From an uncultured Porphyromonadaceae bacterium (GTDB lineage Bacteria; Bacteroidota; Bacteroidia; Bacteroidales; Muribaculaceae), in NCBI GenBank assembly GCA_902494595.1, contig CABUTY010000058.1, positions 1 through 7,263 of the forward strand: a DNA stretch of 7,263 bases, written 5' to 3'. Below, piece by piece: positions 4,790-7,263 of the stretch. Every line of letters begins with the position of its first letter. The first letter of the stretch is position 1. The notes below the pieces were generated by a model. It made no database searches. It worked only from the letters and a program-made list of their open reading frames with translations, and was not told the origin of the DNA. The position numbers and the translations under genes were made by a program.

Positions 4790-7263
4790 TTAGAGTCTGG
4801 AGCTCGTCTGTTCTGTCTTGCCATCCACGATTATCGTGAAGTAGCTGGTCTTGGGTTCGTCACCACTGTTAATATACTCTCTCCAGAGGCCGCCGCCGAA
4901 CTTGGAGGCGTCGTACTTCACATTGTTGAGGCGGATAGTGCCGCGATAACTTTCATCGGCGCTTTCTGTGTGTATGTCGAACACTGCCTTGTCCTTGGCA
5001 TCACCCGTTACGATAAATGTACAGTTGTTGACGCTTACCTCGCGCGGCGTCTTGATTCTGAGGTCATCGGAGTCGGTCCACATTCCTATACCGCGTCCCT
5101 TCAGTGCCTTAAACGTGCAGTTGTTGAAATCTGCTTTGCCCGCGTAAATCAACACTATCGGATAATTGTCCTTTCCGTTGGTATCGAAGTCGCAGTAGTC
5201 GTATGTGACGCCGTCGCCTCCCCATGACCATGGAGCACCTACGAACCTGACGTTCCTGAACGCTCCTTTGGCATAGTTGGAGAAGCCCGCATAACCGGAG
5301 CCCTGTACATTGACAGTCATGCCGTCAACTGTAATGTCGCAACCATGGAAAGGATAATTGCTTACCGCGATATTCGTCTTGTCCTTGCCGGCACCGCGGA
5401 TGCTGAACTTCTTGTTTCTGACAAAGTTTCCGACATTATCTATAACGCCGAATTCTCCTTCGGGAATTTCAATCACTGCTCCATCCTCCACTCCACGAAA
5501 AGCTGCGCCAAGTTCATCGGTATTAGTCGGCACCAGTCCTCTTCTGATTATTGTGTTGCTGTGATGTGCCTGTGAAGTACCGTTGGTCACGGGATACGCC
5601 AGATTGACTCCTATCACCTCATTGCACGTGTTCAGCACATCGGCATTGCTCTTATAGCCATTCCTGAAGTCCTGTATCAGTGTATTCCCTATGGCATCCG
5701 AACCGTCGAGCACTGTATTGCCGGCGGAGCCAACATATGCATGTCCTATAAGGCCGCCGAGGTCACGATAGGCGACTATGGTATTGTTGCGCGACGAACA
5801 GCCTTTGATAAGTACTTTGGCACGGCAATAACCGATAAGGCCACCGGCCTTGTCGCCATTGTCATATTTGCCGTTGTCCTGTTTGTTGGGATGCGTCACA
5901 ATGGTGGAGTTCTTCACAGAGCAACCGGAGATTTCGAATCCCTCCGCAGGATAGTCCACGTCGTTGTACTGCGCGCCTGTGAAGCAGTTGAGGTAAGCCA
6001 CAAGACCGCCGGCATAATGGTCCGACTCTATATAAGCATTATCAATATGCAATCTCTTGATAGAGCCTCGTACTGATCCGAAGAGACCAGCCACGGCGAT
6101 GTCTCCCTTGGCCACACATACGAAGTTGCGAATCGTATGTCCCTGTCCGTCGAAAGTGCCCTTGAATGTAGAGATGTTTTCGTCGTCAACGTCTGTGTCA
6201 AGAGCGGTGCCTATGGGCTTCCACGACATTCCCTTGAGGTCTATGTCGTTCTGGAGCTTGAGGGTCTTCCCTTTCCATTTTGCAGGATACTCGGCAAGAT
6301 ATGCCAGCTCTTCGGGAGAGGTTATGAGATATTCACCCTTTGCATTCTGCTTTGGCTCCTTTACGCTGATGGGCTGGTCAAACTCTCCATCCCACCTTTC
6401 ATCCTTCACGACGGTAAATACTGTCGGGTTGGTGAGGAGGTCGCCGTAGATGTTGGTGCGGTAGTTGGCCTGCACCGGTGCATTGGGTACTTCCACGGTA
6501 GCCAGGGCTGCTGCCCCGGCGCTGTTGCGTGCCTCAAGTGTCACGTCGATCAGTGTGCCTCCCTTAGGTATCAGCAGGTACTGCATCGACACATATTTGT
6601 ATTTGCCCGACTCCACGGGGAAGAGTTCCGTCTCAGCGGGACGCGCCTTGTCGCCGAAAGTCACCTCTGTCTCGGTGCCTTCAACTACATCGCCCGCCAT
6701 CATGTCGAACTGTGTGTACCCCTTGGCCTTCACCGAGCTGACAAGCCTGCCGGCTCCCGCGCCATAGGCATCGGCATCAAGCACGGCTGGATATCCCAGG
6801 TCGCCCGTACCCCAGTTAACCTGGGCTACAGGTCGAACAAGGGTCACTTCCTTGTTGACGCCCTTCTCCACATCCTCCACATCCTCCAGCTTGTAGAAGC
6901 AGTCGTAGTCCTCGCTGTTGTAGTCCGTCATAGCGGAATAGTTCACGTCGATGGTCTTGCTGCCGGCGTTGAACTTATATACACCCTGCGACTTCCTGTG
7001 GGCGAAGAAGGCTATCTGATAGCTTTTGCCCGTTGCAAGGCTGATGGATACCGTGGTGCTCCGCTTGTCGGCGTCGAAAGTGGCGCTACCTTCGGTAATC
7101 ATATTCTTGCTGGCTGCGTCGTATACGGCATACTGCAGGTCGGTGGCCGTATAGCCGTCTGAGAAGGAACGCGTGCCATAGCTGGACGCGGGAAGGTTCA
7201 CTGTGATGTTGACGTTGCCGTCACCCTGCGGCAGAAGTTCGTCTTGCGAACAGCTGGCCAATG
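4790..7263 (-). CDS. Large surface lipoprotein, 5'-truncated by the window: DUF6562-like domain, GLUG repeats, beta-helix
   Basis: The frame runs open to the right edge. The visible part begins L-A-S-C, a lipobox, with the hydrophobic signal and true start outside; the TTG at 7261 encodes the lipobox Leu and is not a start codon. Counting that Leu as residue 1, acidic SQDE follows the lipidated Cys4. Residues 15-286 are a DUF6562-like domain paralogous to the next gene, with GTRSFSDG (29-36), EDYDCFYKL (117-125), RPVAQVNWGT (143-152) and APVQANYRTNI (261-271). A linker reads YLITSPEELAYLAE (311-324), then GTFDGQGHTIRNF (368-380) leads into GLUG-type motifs: AGLFGSV (391-397), AGGLVAY (417-423), AGGLIGY (472-478) and LGGLIGH (501-507). 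Residues 590-785 look like a beta-helix with regular rungs such as ADFNNCTF and EVSVNNCTF. The stop TAA is at 4790-4792. These modules suggest a surface adhesin- or fimbrillin-like lipoprotein. No enzyme active site is recognisable and the ligand is unknown. Confidence 0.9.
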   Translation of the reverse strand, partial: LASCSQDELLPQGDGNVNITVNLPASSYGTRSFSDGYTATDLQYAVYDAASKNMITEGSATFDADKRSTTVSISLATGKSYQIAFFAHRKSQGVYKFNAGSKTIDVNYSAMTDYNSEDYDCFYKLEDVEDVEKGVNKEVTLVRPVAQVNWGTGDLGYPAVLDADAYGAGAGRLVSSVKAKGYTQFDMMAGDVVEGTETEVTFGDKARPAETELFPVESGKYKYVSMQYLLIPKGGTLIDVTLEARNSAGAAALATVEVPNAPVQANYRTNIYGDLLTNPTVFTVVKDERWDGEFDQPISVKEPKQNAKGEYLITSPEELAYLAEYPAKWKGKTLKLQNDIDLKGMSWKPIGTALDTDVDDENISTFKGTFDGQGHTIRNFVCVAKGDIAVAGLFGSVRGSIKRLHIDNAYIESDHYAGGLVAYLNCFTGAQYNDVDYPAEGFEISGCSVKNSTIVTHPNKQDNGKYDNGDKAGGLIGYCRAKVLIKGCSSRNNTIVAYRDLGGLIGHAYVGSAGNTVLDGSDAIGNTLIQDFRNGYKSNADVLNTCNEVIGVNLAYPVTNGTSQAHHSNTIIRRGLVPTNTDELGAAFRGVEDGAVIEIPEGEFGVIDNVGNFVRNKKFSIRGAGKDKTNIAVSNYPFHGCDITVDGMTVNVQGSGYAGFSNYAKGAFRNVRFVGAPWSWGGDGVTYDYCDFDTNGKDNYPIVLIYAGKADFNNCTFKALKGRGIGMWTDSDDLRIKTPREVSVNNCTFIVTGDAKDKAVFDIHTESADESYRGTIRLNNVKYDASKFGGGLWREYINSGDEPKTSYFTIIVDGKTEQTSSRL

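Noticed and set aside
4747..4824. Longer start for the second lipoprotein at 4824
   Set aside because: It would put 26 polar residues before the signal peptide and overlap the preceding gene by 35 nt. The starts at 4746 or 4740 put the signal peptide at the N-terminus as a lipoprotein needs.
6137..7162. Long plus-strand open frame (341 codons) opposite the large lipoprotein
   Set aside because: It is antisense to the DUF6562-like domain, which is clearly conserved with its paralogue. The plus-strand translation shows no recognisable domain or promoter.
7259..7261. TTG as start codon of the large lipoprotein
   Set aside because: It codes for the Leu of the lipobox L-A-S-C. A start there would leave no hydrophobic signal, so the gene must begin beyond the right edge.

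Overview
All three genes lie on the minus strand. The organism looks like a gut-type member of the Bacteroidales. The evidence is a tandem pair of DUF6562-type surface lipoproteins with beta-helix tails, a valS promoter with the Bacteroidota TTTG / TAnnTTTG architecture, A-rich leaders in place of strong Shine-Dalgarno sites, and moderate GC. A Muribaculaceae or Bacteroides-like genome would fit, but the genus cannot be fixed from this window.

In transcription order, starting from the right edge: the window opens inside the signal peptide of a large lipoprotein (4790 to the right edge). It has an N-terminal DUF6562-like domain followed by GLUG-type repeats and a predicted right-handed beta-helix. 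After 43 nt without a visible promoter or terminator comes a second lipoprotein (3127-4746). It has a paralogous N-terminal domain but a different, shorter beta-helix tail. The two read as one operon, closed by a perfect 12-bp hairpin with a T-rich tail (3014-3041). They are most likely surface-displayed adhesin- or fimbrillin-like proteins that share a scaffold and differ in the exposed module.

Next, a well-formed Bacteroidota promoter (2888-2919) drives a complete valyl-tRNA synthetase gene, valS (218-2839), a housekeeping gene unrelated to the lipoprotein pair.

Downstream of valS lie a short tandem repeat (166-199) and a strong GC-rich hairpin (124-156). Seven bases past the hairpin stem begins what reads as the 5' end of a group II intron (1-117, minus strand). 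It has the family's domain I landmarks and most resembles class IIC, whose members typically insert just after terminator hairpins. The rest of the intron, including any reverse transcriptase, would lie beyond the left edge.

The most interesting points are the intron at the valS terminator, overlooked if only open reading frames are read, and the shared-head / divergent-tail architecture of the lipoprotein pair.
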